A stretch of DNA of 64,000 bases from Buddleja alternifolia (GCA_019426215.1 CM033394.1:42964423-43028422); one strand, 5' to 3'. Positions 11,519-22,450 are shown, numbered from the stretch's first letter. Translations and numbers: made by a program. Notes: generated from the sequence alone by a model not told the origin.

Positions 11519-14500
11519 ATGGCTGAGATCATTTTAGGTATTTTTAATCATCATCATATCGATTTATGCGAAAAAATTGCGAAAGTTTGTGATATTTTTG
11601 CAATTTTGTGATATATATCATATTATACACCATCGTTGATGATGTTTGATTATTATACTCAATCGTCAGTTTCGCGTTTATGGACAATTAATTTTGATAT
11701 ACATCATCGTATACAATAATATACAGTTCTTGTAATGATGGTATACATTATAATTTTATTCAGAACTTATATTTATTGTATACATTTCAAGCAGTAAATT
11801 GAATACATTATACATCATCTTATATGACATTATACACTATATTATACACTACTATACATTATGTATAGTGATGTTATACATTATATTATGAACACATCGT
11901 ATGTTTATGATAGGCTAAATAATCAAACATCATCACAGTTTTTTGATGTTTGATTATTATTAACAGGATCAGTAGTGTATAGCAATAATGATGTTGAGAA
12001 TCAATGTGTCGGATCTTCTTCGTCGTCTAATTCTATATCATCTCCGGGTGGTTCAAAATATTGGGAACCAGTGTGTGCTACTGAGTTTAAACCTTGCATT
12101 GGTAAGGCATTTGAAAGCTTGAAGTTTGCATTTGAGTTTTACAAAAGCTATGCTCGGTTATGTGGTTTTGATGTACGCAAGTGTTCCCAAAAAACTCATA
12201 AGGATGGTACGGTCATATCTAAACATTATGTATGTAGTCGGTCCGGTGTTTGCAAAAACTGTGATGATGTTGGTAGGAAGAAGAAGTGTATGATTGGTCG
12301 ATGTGATTGTAACGGCAAGATTGTAGTGAGGTTTAGTGCTTCCCAGGGATATGTTATAAAGAAATTTGTTGAGCGGCACAATCACGAGTTGGCGACCGAC
12401 GAAGGGAAACAGTTTCTGAAAGTTAATCGGAACATTGATCCGTCCCAGATTATGTTTTGCCTAAACGCATCAAAGGTGAATGTTGGCGCCGTCAAATCAC
12501 ATTCATTCTTGAAGGAGATTGCAGGTGGGTTTAATAATGTTGGGTCGACTTCTACAGATTTCAAAAACGCAAAAAGGGATGTGAAGCAATACGTCGGTGA
12601 GAACGATGGGGAGATGATTGTTAGGAAATTTATGAATTTGAAAAAAACGTGTGAAGGATTTTTTTTTGATTATGCCACAGATGATGACGGTTGTATGAGT
12701 AAGTTGTTTTGGGCTGATCCGATCGCAGTAAGGAATTTTGAACTGTTTGGTGATGTTTGCTCGGTCGATGCAACATTTCGATCCAATAAGTAAGCATTGT
12801 TGTTTGAATGCATAATACATTTTTTTTTTAATATGTAATGAATATATGGTGTATAACACATCATCAGTTAATGTATATTATTCATTCAATAAATGTATAA
12901 TGAATCATTAGTTAATGTATATTTGATTACCCTATTAATAAATGTATAATGATTCATTAATTGTCGGTGTAATTCCTTTTCAGGTATCAAATGAAATTTG
13001 TTCCTTTTTCTGGTTTAGATAACCACAAGAGAATAGTCACCTTTGGTGCTTCCCTAATCGCAAAAGAAGACATTGAGTCGTATACGTGGGTTTTTGAAGC
13101 TTTTACACGTGCAATGGGACGGGAACCAATCTATATTGTATCTGATCAATGTCCTGCTATGAAACAGGCTATTCCTAGTGTTTTTAAAAAGGCTAGGCAT
13201 CGTCTTTGCGCGTGGCATATCATGAAGAAGTTCCCAACCAAGGTTTGTGTCTTTACTGCTTTTTTGAATCCATATTATATTAATGTGTTACAATAGCATT
13301 TGACATAATGTAGTATGATATTGTATTTAGTGTACAGTGCATTTTAATAAGATTTAATTTTATAATGTATAATGCGTTTGTACTAGATTGTATAATGATA
13401 CTTTTATGTAGTGTATAGTACAATATATTATGCTGTATAATATGTTTTGCATTTGATTGTTTTTTGTTCAGATTTCACCACATACAGGTAAATATGCTTA
13501 AGTAGTGAGAAAGGTGAATAATTTTGTGTATAATGACGACATCACGCCACGTGAGTTTGAAGATGGTTGGAATGCTCTTATTTCAAAGTATGGGCTAAGT
13601 CATATTGAATGGCTTTCTGAAATTTACGACAACAGACATTCGTGGGTATCCGCATATTATCGAGATGTTTCGATGGGTGGGTTATTGAGGACTACATCGA
13701 TTTCAGAGTCGGTTAATTCATTCTTTAATCAATTCTATGTAAAGGGTGACACAATCATTGAGTTCTATAGTAGATTTGAAAGTGCTATGGACAGGCAAAG
13801 GAATACGAATGCAAGATTAAATCACGAGTCTTTAGTCTCTAAACCATCAACCGAAACCCCCCTTCCGATAGAGGAGGATGCTTCGGAGGTATATACACGT
13901 GTTGTTTTCTATGATGTACAAATGGAGATCAAAAAGTCTGCATATCAAGTGATACTGCAAAGTCTAAATGTTGTTGATGGTGTGAAATCATTTGTCGTAT
14001 TTGATTCCGACAATGAATCAAAGTTATATGAGGTATATCATTTTTTTCACAGTGTATGTTATTATTATATATGTTGTATATTATTAAACAGGTAATGTAT
14101 GTTACAGTTTGTTCTTTGTATTTATGTTATAGGTGAAACAGTTTGCATCGAACAATCAGGTTGATTGTTCTTGCCGATTGTTTTTGAGGCGGGGTATTTT
14201 GTGCAGACACATTTTCTTTGCATTCAACCAAAGCCGACTACTCAAATTGCCCGGCGAGTATGTTCTGAATAGATGGAGAAAAAATGCAGAAATTATGGCT
14301 TCCGATATAATTAATAACCAAGTCAGACATTATCGTGCGATGATTGAGAAGAACACAAATGATGTGAGTCAAATTTGGATTGACTTTCAATCATGTTTAA
14401 ATCTTGCAGGTTTTAACAAAAAAAAACTCGACTACATAAAAAATCAATTGGTGGACATGAAGTCTCATTTGAGTGTCAGTGCGGACGACAACAGTAAGAA

Positions 14501-14714
14501 TAACAAGAATGTTGTTATCGAGACACTAGTGGGACCCCAAATTGAGAACGAGCTCGGGATCAGAAATCCTCAAATGAGCCGATCTGAAGGGTGCGGTAAA
14601 AGAATTAAGAGCAGTGCCGAGATATCAAAGCATGTTCCTAAGAGGAGAAAATGCGCTGCATGCGGAAAAGTTGATGGGCATAATGCAAGAACATGTCCAT
14701 CAAAAGAAAAATAG
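11519..14714 (+). pseudogene. MULE transposase (FAR1-type), five exons, one premature stop
   Basis: Proposed exons 11519-11537, 11967-12789, 12984-13242, 13472-14032 and 14133-14714. All introns are GT-AG and the joints keep phase, giving 748 codons. Exon 2 encodes a FAR1 DNA-binding domain (FESLKFAFEFYKSYA, GFDVRK, FVERHNHEL). The MULE transposase domain spans the exon 2-4 region: SVDATFRSNK, FVPFSGLDNHK, YIVSDQCPAMKQAI and HRLCAWHIMKKFP, with the Asp residues of DAT and SDQ retained and a likely third acid in SISESVNSFF. Exon 5 has a SWIM zinc finger (VDCSCRLF...GILCRHIF) and a C-terminal knuckle CAACGKVDGHNARTC. A TAA at 13499-13501, early in exon 4, truncates it before the SES motif. Start ATG 11519 was chosen because the 19-nt first exon joins exon 2 in frame. 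It probably acted in the nucleus on the element's TIRs. Confidence 0.9.
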
Positions 14715-15654
14715 AAGTGTTTTGTTTTTTTTACAATTAGTACTGTACAATGAAGTAGTATTCAATGTATAACATATCAGTATACAGTGTATAATAATGT
14801 GTTAATCAATGTATAATGATTCAAAGGATCTCTGTGTATACTGAAACATTTATTGAAAGTGAATGAAATGTATGTTAAAAAATGTCATAATGTATGTTGT
14901 ATACTTTAATTGAGTTTTTTTATTATGTACAGTGAATATATTGGGGTTGTTAGAATGTATACTTATGTGCTTTATATAACATTAACACTTAAACTCAATG
15001 ACCAGAACAATATAAACATCAAAAGAAAAATAGAAGTGTTTTCTTTTTTTACAATTAGTACTGTACAATGAAGTAGTATTCAATGTATAACATATCAGTA
15101 TACAGTGTATAATGATGTGTTAATCAATGTATAATGATTCAAAGGATCTCTGTGTATACTGAAACATTTATTGAAAGTGAATGAAGTGTATGTTAAAAAA
15201 TGTCATAATGTATGCTGTATACTTTAATTGAGTTTTTTTATTATGTACAGTGAATATATTGGGGCTGTTAGAATGTATACTTATGTGCTTTATATAACAT
15301 TAACACTTAAACTCAATGACCAGAACAATATAAACATCAAAAGGAAAATAGAAGTGTTTTCTTTTTTTACAATTAGTACTGTACAATGAAGTAGTATTCA
15401 ATGTATAACATATCATTATACAGTGTATAATGATGTGTTAATCAATGTATAATGATTCAAAGGATCTCTGTGTATACTGAAACATTTATTGAAAGTGAAT
15501 GAAGTGTATGTTAAAAAATGTCATAATGTATGTTGTATACTTTATTTGAGTTTTTTTTATTATGTACAGTGAATATATTGGGGCTGTTAGAATGTATACT
15601 TATGTGCTTTATATAACATTAACACTTAAACTCAATGACCAGAACAATATAAAC
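14698..15654. repeat. three tandem copies of a 319-bp unit at the transposase 3' end
   Basis: Units begin at 14698, 15017 and 15335, each starting 'catcaaaagaaaaatagaag' or a one-base variant and ending 'accagaacaatataaaca'. The first unit includes the last transposase codons and its TAG, so the duplication copied the stop-codon region and downstream sequence. Copies are nearly identical, indicating a recent event. They contain many 'tgtataatgat/gtgtataatg' words shared with the rest of the MULE. Confidence 0.95.
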
Positions 15655-17429
15655 AGGTTACGAGCAATGAACAAACTTTTTATATATTTAAACTGCTCAA
15701 CTAAAACTAATAACGTGATGTACAAAAACTAATAACATGTACATCTAACAAAAAATGTTGTAAACGTATCACGTTGTTTATATCTATCGCTTCTTCCCCT
15801 TTTTCATTTGGGCTTGTTCACGTTCAAAATCCCTTGATCGTTTGATAATGTCGTCCTTAAGTGTGTTCAAATCACAAGTAAGGATTTTCTCCAGATAAAG
15901 TGCTCTCAATCTAGTGAGTTTTGCAACTTGTGCTTTCTGCATTATATAAATATTAAAGTTAGATAGACAGGAAAATAAAGATTTTCAGAAACTTTCATTT
16001 CGTAGAATAAAAAAGTGTAAATCATTACACTTTCTGCACCCAATTCTGGATCCCAATTCTTTAATCCCCCACCGAAGTAAGTTTCCATGTGACGCATTAC
16101 AAAAACACCACAGTCCGAGCTGTTTCTGTGTGTACGCCATGGCATTGGAAGCCTTTCCATTTCTACCGTTGACAATGCTTGTGCAGCTGGATGGTTCATA
16201 TCATTCAGGAATTTGGTAAACATGGCCCTCTGTTTTGAAACAAACAAACAAAAAAACTATGAGGCACAGTGTATAAATATATGAATATCATTATACAGTA
16301 TATTATTGAACCAATATACAGTGTATAATTAATAATTATACACTGTATGCTGGTCCATTATACAGCAGTATAATATCATTTAACAGTGTACTATCATATC
16401 ATTATTAAGTGGGCTAGTATACAATTTTTATGGTGCACCAGTGTGTAATGTAAAGTTAATGGTGTGATGATGAAGATTTAACACATATATATTGACATAA
16501 AAAAAATAAACATTAGTGTTTAAAGGATTGTTACCAAAGTGAATGGCACATGTTGGTATTTGTTTTCGAACGACACATCCGTTTTGCTATTGTCAAGGAT
16601 CTCAATAGCTGGCTGCTTCAAATTAAAGCACATCACGTAGTAGTGTCCAGCCTGAAGAATAGGAAAGACAACCTATATATCGATGGGATGAAAGTGGTGT
16701 TAATGAAACTCCATAAAATTCGATAATTTTATGAATGTAACGGTTTTAGCTTACCAACGTAACATCGGTTATGTTCACACTTGGAAACATGTCCAGACGA
16801 TTTTCGATGTTTTCCACGAATCTTTGATGCAGTGCATCATCATGTTTGGCGCCTTTGTTTGACGTGAAGAAAACCTGTTATCAAATTTTTAAAAAAAATT
16901 AGTTGGCGAGCAGAACATTATATCGTATGCATTAACAAAAAGTAAAGAAGTATATTCTACCGTGTCGGACACGTGGAAAAAAAATCTAAGCGGTGATGTT
17001 GGTGCTCTTGTTGACTCGCCATTGTTCAACAGGTATGACCAGAGGTCGATGACTCCAGATAAAAGCTCTGTCCGTTGAGACAATGTCTTTACATCCCAAA
17101 TATAGCCAATTACATCACCACTTGTGAAAACAACAGATCTGTAAAACCATTATATAGTGTAATAAGTTATTGTTCAGTATACAGTATGTATAATGATGTA
17201 ATATCACGTTAATCAATATTACAATTATACATGTACTCACATGTCGTCATCATTAACTTGATTCACCCAATCCCACAGCCTTTTTTCATTTACGCCCTGT
17301 TTTGAGATTATATTCACAATCCGTTGAACATATGGAGAACACAGGTCTGGAGCTGGTTTGAATCGTCTCTTTGTTTCTCCAATGATCTCAACAGCGGGGG
17401 CAATGGTAACGTCACCAGTGTATTGTCTA

Positions 17430-17825
17430 GCAATTGACAACACAGCCCCCTCTGGATCATCCTGACGCGGTTTCTCCGGTGTTTGTGTCAACAAGTCGAA
17501 GGTTGGTTGTGAATGTACTGGTGGACTTACTCTCTTAAACGGCGTATATTGTTCGGGTTGGAGATGCGGATCAGCGGGGGCGGCTGCATGTTGTTGAGGT
17601 GAGGAAGGGGCCTCTGGTTGATATCTTCTTGTCTCTGGTTCCCCCTCTGGATCCTCATGACGCGGTTTTGCCGGTGTTTGTGTCAACAATTTGAAGGTTG
17701 GCTGTGAATGTACTGGTGGACTTATTCTTTTAACCGGCGTAGATTGTTCGGGTTGGAGAGGCGGATCAGCTTGGGCGGATGCATGTTGTTCAGGTGAGGA
17801 AGGGGCCTCTAGTTGATATGTATTT
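17430..17825 (-). repeat. internal 195-bp (65-residue) duplication in the protease linker
   Basis: Two successive copies in exon 4 share EAPSSP(E/Q)QHA, PLQPEQ/HLQPEQ, PVHSQPTF and LLTQTP followed by KPR. The period of 195 nt preserves the reading frame. Pro/Gln/Ser composition suggests a disordered linker. Confidence 0.85.
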
Positions 17826-18684
17826 GTCGCTGGTTTTGTTCTATACAGTTTTTCAACATGATCTAACACCCTTTTTTCAATTACCTTCAACCGTGGATTC
17901 GATGGAACAATGGAGTCACATGAATCGATGTATCCATTGTACTTAATAAGTTTATCCACCAGGTCCAATGCAGCCCTTTCCAAATTGAAAATCATCCCCT
18001 GCGTATACAGTAGTTTACAAACCATTATACACTACACTTAAGTACAATTATACAGCATGTGATTGTACAGTATACAGTTATAATAATTTTACTAATTACA
18101 TAAATATGCACACCTCTTCAAATGTATTCCAGTCCTTGATGGATGCATCTGATTCTGTGGGAGCTTCTAAAGAGGTAGTGGGTTGTTTTGGAGCTTCAAT
18201 ATGTTGTGCAACATGCTTCCCTTTGTCAACCTTCATTTCCCACTGCCCCTTTGATATGATCCCCTGCCCAAAAACTCCTTGCTGAATCTCTATGTTACTC
18301 TTTTCGCGTAGCGCAGAGTCTGTCCAAGTGAGCCAAGTGGGGATTGATCTTGGTACTGTCATATGCCCCTTGTAGTTGACTCTGTCAGCATACAATATCT
18401 GAATTTGGAGGAAAAGAAAAGAGTCACTACTACAGAAATGACCTATTACAGCGGGTTTTTTTTACCAATTACAGCGGTTTTAACCGCTGTAATTGGTTCA
18501 GGCCAATTACAGCGGTTAAAAACCGCTGTAATTAGACACCTATTACAGCGGTTATACAAATAACCGCTATTAAAAAAAAAATTATTTTTCCGGGGCCTAT
18601 TACAGTGGTTTTGGAAAAAACCGCTGTAATAGGCCCCGGAAAAATAAAAAAAAAATTTTGACCATGTTGAAATGACACGAAATT

Positions 18685-18947
18685 CGCATGGGTATAGCGA
18701 AACGGCATTCCGAAGAAAACGCAAGGCATAGCCTTGCGCTCTCGTGATTTTAGCCATTTGAGATCGTTTAATGCCTCAAATTTGCGTTTTATTACAAAAA
18801 TACCCTATTTTCGTAATAAAACGCAAATTTGAGGCCTTAAACGATCTCAAATGGCTAAAATTCCGAGATCGCATGACTTTGTCATGCGTTGTTTTTAAAA
18901 TACCGTTTCGCTATGACTGTACAAATTTCAAGTCATTTCAATACCGC
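18685..18947. repeat. long imperfect hairpin inside the CACTA element
   Basis: Left arm words 'tagcgaaacgg', 'ttttagccatttgagatcgt' and 'ctcaaatttgcgttttatta' recur as reverse complements in the right arm, with the centre near 18808. The stem is about 120 bp with scattered mismatches. Transcription through it would give a long double-stranded RNA. Confidence 0.85.
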
Positions 18948-18974
18948 AAAATTTCAACCGAGAAATATATTCGT

Positions 18975-19320
18975 AAATACACAAATATACATACACAAGT
19001 ATACATACACCCATCAACATATACACAAATATACATACACCCATCCACACATACACAAATATACATACACCCATGAACATATACACAAATATACATACAC
19101 CCATCCACATATACCCAAATATACATACACCCATCCACATATACACAAATATACATACACCCATCAACATATACGCAAATATACACAAATCCATCCACAT
19201 CTACGCAAATATACATACACCCACACATACACAAATATACACATATACACAAAATAAATACACCCACACATACACAAATATACATACACCCGCACATATA
19301 CACATATACAAATATACATA
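18975..19320. repeat. 30-bp minisatellite in the CACTA element
   Basis: About ten imperfect copies of a 30-bp unit containing 'atacacaaatatacataca' and 'cccatccac'. The long ORFs read through it on both strands are by-products of the 30-bp (multiple of 3) period. Confidence 0.92.
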
Positions 19321-19944
19321 TATATATATATAGAGGGAAGGAGAGAGAAAGAGAGAGAAAGAGAAAAAGCTTACTATCGTGGTGGTGGTGGCGGCGGCGG
19401 TGGTAAGTGGTGGTGGCGGTGGCGCCGGTAAGTGGTGGTGGTGTCGAGCTTTTTGGGGGGGGGGGGATCGAGAGAGAGAGAGACCGAGAATAGAGAGAGA
19501 GAAGCTGAAATGGGTTTTAAATTTTGAGAGTGGGAGAGAGAAGCGGGAAGATAAAAATATTTCAAATTTTTTCGTACATGGCCTATTACAACGGTTTTTT
19601 GAAAAACCCCTGTAATAGGTATACCCTATTATAGCGGTTTTTTTAAAAACCCCTGTAATAGGTTTAAATTTATTTTTTTTATTTTTTTTTGTAGCTGCCT
19701 TTTACAGCGGTTCAGTAGTGAACCGCTGTAAAAGTCCTATTACAGCGGTTCTGTAAAGAACCGCTGTAATAGGCCTGGCACCTATTACAGCGGTTCATGA
19801 AAAAACCGCTGTAATAGGTGCCGCGTATTACCTCTTACAGCGGTTCTTTCACGAACCGCTGTAATAGCCCCCTCCGTTCAGCGGTTTTTTGAAAAACTGC
19901 TGTAATTAGGGCGCTGTAATAGGCTCTTTTTGTAGTAGTGAGTG

Positions 19945-20180
19945 TATGAGTTCATATAACACATTATAACACGACAGGGTATGAGTTATACACTGTAAAA
20001 TATACACATTATACACATTACACACATTATAACACATTATAGTGTATGAGTTATACACTGTAAAATATAGTGTTAGTTCATATAGCACATTATAACACAT
20101 TATAGTGTATGAGTTATACACTGTAACATATAGTGTTAAGTTCATTTAACACATTATACACATTATACACTAAATCAACA
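19945..20180. repeat. short AT-rich internal repeats in the protease intron
   Basis: Several overlapping copies of 'gttcatataacacattata' and 'gagttatacactgtaa' words right of the CACTA element, in the remainder of the intron. They resemble the tgtataatg-type words found throughout the MULE. Confidence 0.7.
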
Positions 20181-21149
20181 AAAACACATTATTGGAACAC
20201 AATCAACATCAGAAGAGGCACTGTAAACTTACAATCAGAAACAGAAGAGGTCCAGTGTACATGCATTTTGCTGGATCTTCTTCCCAAACGTGTTTAGTGT
20301 CTCCCAAACTATTCAGAACTAGTCCGGGCCAATTGTATCTTGACAGCTCATCAAGAGACCCCTTGAAATTTAGTATCTTCTTGTTGACGAATGGTGTACC
20401 AGGGGTCTCTATCAAGCAATTATACATAATCATCATAAAATTCAGCTTGAATTGATCTGTGAGTTGTTGTTTATCAGATTGAATTGCCTTCACAACCATT
20501 GATGCTGAAACTTTAAACTTTTTGGACTTATCAAGCCCAAATTGGTCAGTGAATGCATCCGCTCTCTTTGGATTTTTTACAGTGAGGTCTATAGGCCGAT
20601 TCCCGTGTGGAAATCCCAAAACCTCGGCCACATCATACTCTGTAATATTTATTTTTCCCCCGGGTAGATTAAGCCTGAAATTCGCTGGATTTAAAGATTT
20701 TACAACTTTATATCCAAGCCTGTGAGGCAGCTCTGTAATGTTGAAATCCAAAAAGGATCCGAACCCGGATTGTCTCATCCATTCCCGTTGTGGTTCGGTC
20801 AGTTTTGAAAGAGCATCCACCAAGACCTTCAACGATACTCTTATTCGTGTATATTCAACCACCTTCTTTTTCCCCTGTGGTGGATGTTTGGATACGGTCT
20901 CGGTTTTCTGTTTTTTAGATTTTGTTTTTACAGCGGGGCGGTGTGTCGCACGTCTTTTCCGAGCAGCAGGTTATTGTTCTGATTTGGTCTCTTCGTCTTG
21001 ATCAGACGATTCTTCTGCTGATTGTATGTATTCATCATCACTAATAGGTTGTTCAACACTAAGAGGCTCAACAACATCGACAGGCACAAGTTGCAACCTA
21101 TCAATTGAATCGGTAGAGGATGAATCTCCTTCAGCAACTGCATTACAGA

Positions 21150-21450
21150 GTAGACAAAGACATTATACACAATACAATTAATATGATGTATAATATTATA
21201 CACAGTGCTATTCATTATTATACACTACAATGCAAACCATTATACACCCAAATATACAGTATGTGGATACACAATAGAATTAATATGATGTATAATATTA
21301 TACACAATGTTATTTATTATTATACACTACAATGCAAACCATTATACACCCAAATATACAGTATGTGGATACACAATAGAATTAATATGATGTATAATAT
21401 TATACACAGTGCTATTCATTATTATACACTACAATGCAAACCATTATACA
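21150..21450. repeat. 102-bp tandem repeat, three units, in protease intron 1
   Basis: The marker 'atatgatgtataatattata' recurs at 21181, 21283 and 21385, a period of 102 bp. It lies between protease exons 1 and 2. Copies are nearly identical. Confidence 0.92.
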
Positions 21451-21947
21451 TCTACATTTTATAACCCAACCATAATATTGTCACCCATAGGTACATAAGC
21501 CATCAAAACAAACAAAACCAGCGTATAGATACATTGCGTGTTCCCAATATAGTTGTAATACACAGAGTATACGTACAGAAGCCATCAAAATCCACAAAAT
21601 ACGTAATATTGTCACCCATAGGTCGAACAAGAAATGAAAAGTGTGTGTATAATCGATACCTGTTCTTCTGGATGGATTTTTCGTCCTCATTTTTTGATGA
21701 AAATGAAATCGGTTTGCGAGAGTATCAAAACTAGGGTTCCCAGCTATAGAAAATGAGAGTTTAATGTTCGCAGGTTTAAAAATGGGAGAGATTTCAATGA
21801 AATCGGGTATGTTTATTAGGTTTAAAATTGGGAGAGATATCAGGGGAGACGGGGGAGAGAATTTAGGAGAGGATCGATGTATAATGGGTGTAAATTACCA
21901 GAATACCCCTCAGACAGTTTTATTTTTGGGTTTCCCGCGTGTACAGT

Positions 21948-22040
21948 GAATAATCTGGACTGTTGGATTTAATGGATCCAATGGTGTAGATTGGGTCTTA
22001 TATCTTATCTAATATAGGGTATGTATTAGATCTTGACCCT
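21948..22040. repeat. MULE right terminal inverted repeat
   Basis: Inverted partner of 11000-11092, ending 'gatcttgaccct' and followed at once by a TA run. Confidence 0.9.
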
Positions 22041-22450
22041 ATATATATATATATGTATATTGTTGATATTTTGCACATAGAAGTATAAAAAATTCCAGAA
22101 AGTCTCCCACAACCTAATAAATAGAGCTCCATTCACAAGTAATCGAACACTAAACCATTATTTAACGGTTGGAATTATGAACCACTCACACCAACCACTT
22201 ATTAATATATATATATATATATGTATATTGTTGATATTTTGCACATAGAAGTATAAAAAACTTCAGAAAGTCTCCCACAACCTAATAAGTAGAGCTCTAT
22301 TCACAAGTAATCGAACAATGAACCTTTGTTTAACGGCTGAGATTACGAACTACTCACACCAATCACTTGTTAATATATATATATATATATATATATTGTT
22401 GATATTTTGCACATAGAAGTAATAAAAAATTCGAGAAAGTCTCCCACAAA
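22041..22450 (-). repeat. SINE-like tandem array, two and a half units of about 168 bp
   Basis: Units start 'gtatattgttgatattttgc' at 22055 and 22223, with a truncated third near 22394. Each continues 'agtctcccacaacctaata', 'attcacaagtaatcgaacac' and 'ccaaccacttattaa', then a TA run. On the minus strand each has a B-box-like TGTTCGATTAC and an A-box-like stretch near AGTGGTTGGTGTGAGTGG, so tRNA-derived SINE origin is possible. The same unit sits left of the MULE at 10870-10997. Confidence 0.65.

Larger units (their letters stand above)
18425..19940. mobile_element. non-autonomous CACTA transposon, 1516 bp, inside a protease intron
   Basis: Termini are CACTACTACAGAAA at the left and, in reverse complement, CACTACTACAAAAA at the right. 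The 3-bp target duplication AGT lies at 18422-18424 and 19941-19943; CACTA (En/Spm) elements make 3-bp duplications. Both ends carry dense subterminal inverted motifs, CTATTACAGCGGTT and its complement, at least a dozen in all, as expected for CACTA transposase binding sites. There is no transposase. The interior holds a long hairpin, a 30-bp minisatellite and GA/GGT-rich simple sequence. It lies within the 1.83-kb second intron of the Ulp1-like gene (18399-20232), so insertion did not break the reading frame. Confidence 0.95.
15784..21690 (-). pseudogene. Ulp1-like C48 cysteine protease of the MULE, nine exons, one premature stop
   Basis: Exons (minus order): 21690-21660, 21137-20233, 18398-18114, 17998-17241, 17138-16961, 16874-16755, 16651-16535, 16229-16031 and 15932-15784. 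All introns are GT-AG and all joints keep phase: 2742 nt, 914 codons. The N-terminal half (exons 1-3: RLGYKVVK, LPGGKINITEYDVAEVLGFP, YADRVNYKG, VPRSIPTWLTWTD) is the conserved helical region of plant transposon-borne Ulp1 proteins. Exon 4 is a Pro/Gln-rich linker with two 65-residue repeats. The protease domain follows: VIGYIWDVK, the catalytic His in AGHYYVMCFNL, Asp in EILDNSK and Cys in NSSDCGVFVMRHM. The usual Gln six residues before Cys is His here. A Lys-rich tail ends KKGKKR. A TAA at 20973-20971 in exon 2 breaks the frame. Ulp1/SENP enzymes cleave SUMO-type proteins; the role in transposition is unknown. Confidence 0.88.
11000..22040. mobile_element. 11-kb Mutator-like element (MULE) with transposase and Ulp1-like protease genes
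   Basis: Bounded by terminal inverted repeats of about 90 bp. Left 'GATCAAATACAT' and right (reverse complement) 'GATCTAATACAT' lead into the identical core AAGATATAAGACCCAATCTA, followed by CACC(C/A)TTG. The flanks are TA runs, so a 9-bp target duplication is compatible but not distinctive. Inside are a FAR1-type MULE transposase (+, 11519-14714) and a convergent Ulp1-like C48 protease gene (-, 21690-15784), with a 319-bp triplication between their 3' ends. The protease gene's second intron holds a CACTA element. Each gene has one in-frame stop, so this copy is probably not autonomous but decayed recently. Plant MULEs with an Ulp1-like gene (Kaonashi/Hiun-type) are known; membership in that group is inferred. 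Confidence 0.92.

Noticed and set aside
12158..12864. Minus-strand ORFs across the transposase exon 2
   Set aside because: Shadows of the real plus-strand exon, which has clear FAR1 and MULE motifs.
16889..17083. Separate small gene on the minus strand
   Set aside because: It is exon 5 of the Ulp1-like gene read into its intron; the splice joints on both sides are in phase.
18975..19320. Possible CRISPR array (regular 30-bp units)
   Set aside because: Units are contiguous with no unique spacers and lie in a plant CACTA element; it is a minisatellite.
18889..19333. Long ORFs rich in Tyr/Thr/His/Ile and Cys/Val/Met on both strands
   Set aside because: They are translations of the 30-bp minisatellite; the period is a multiple of three, which keeps frames open by chance.
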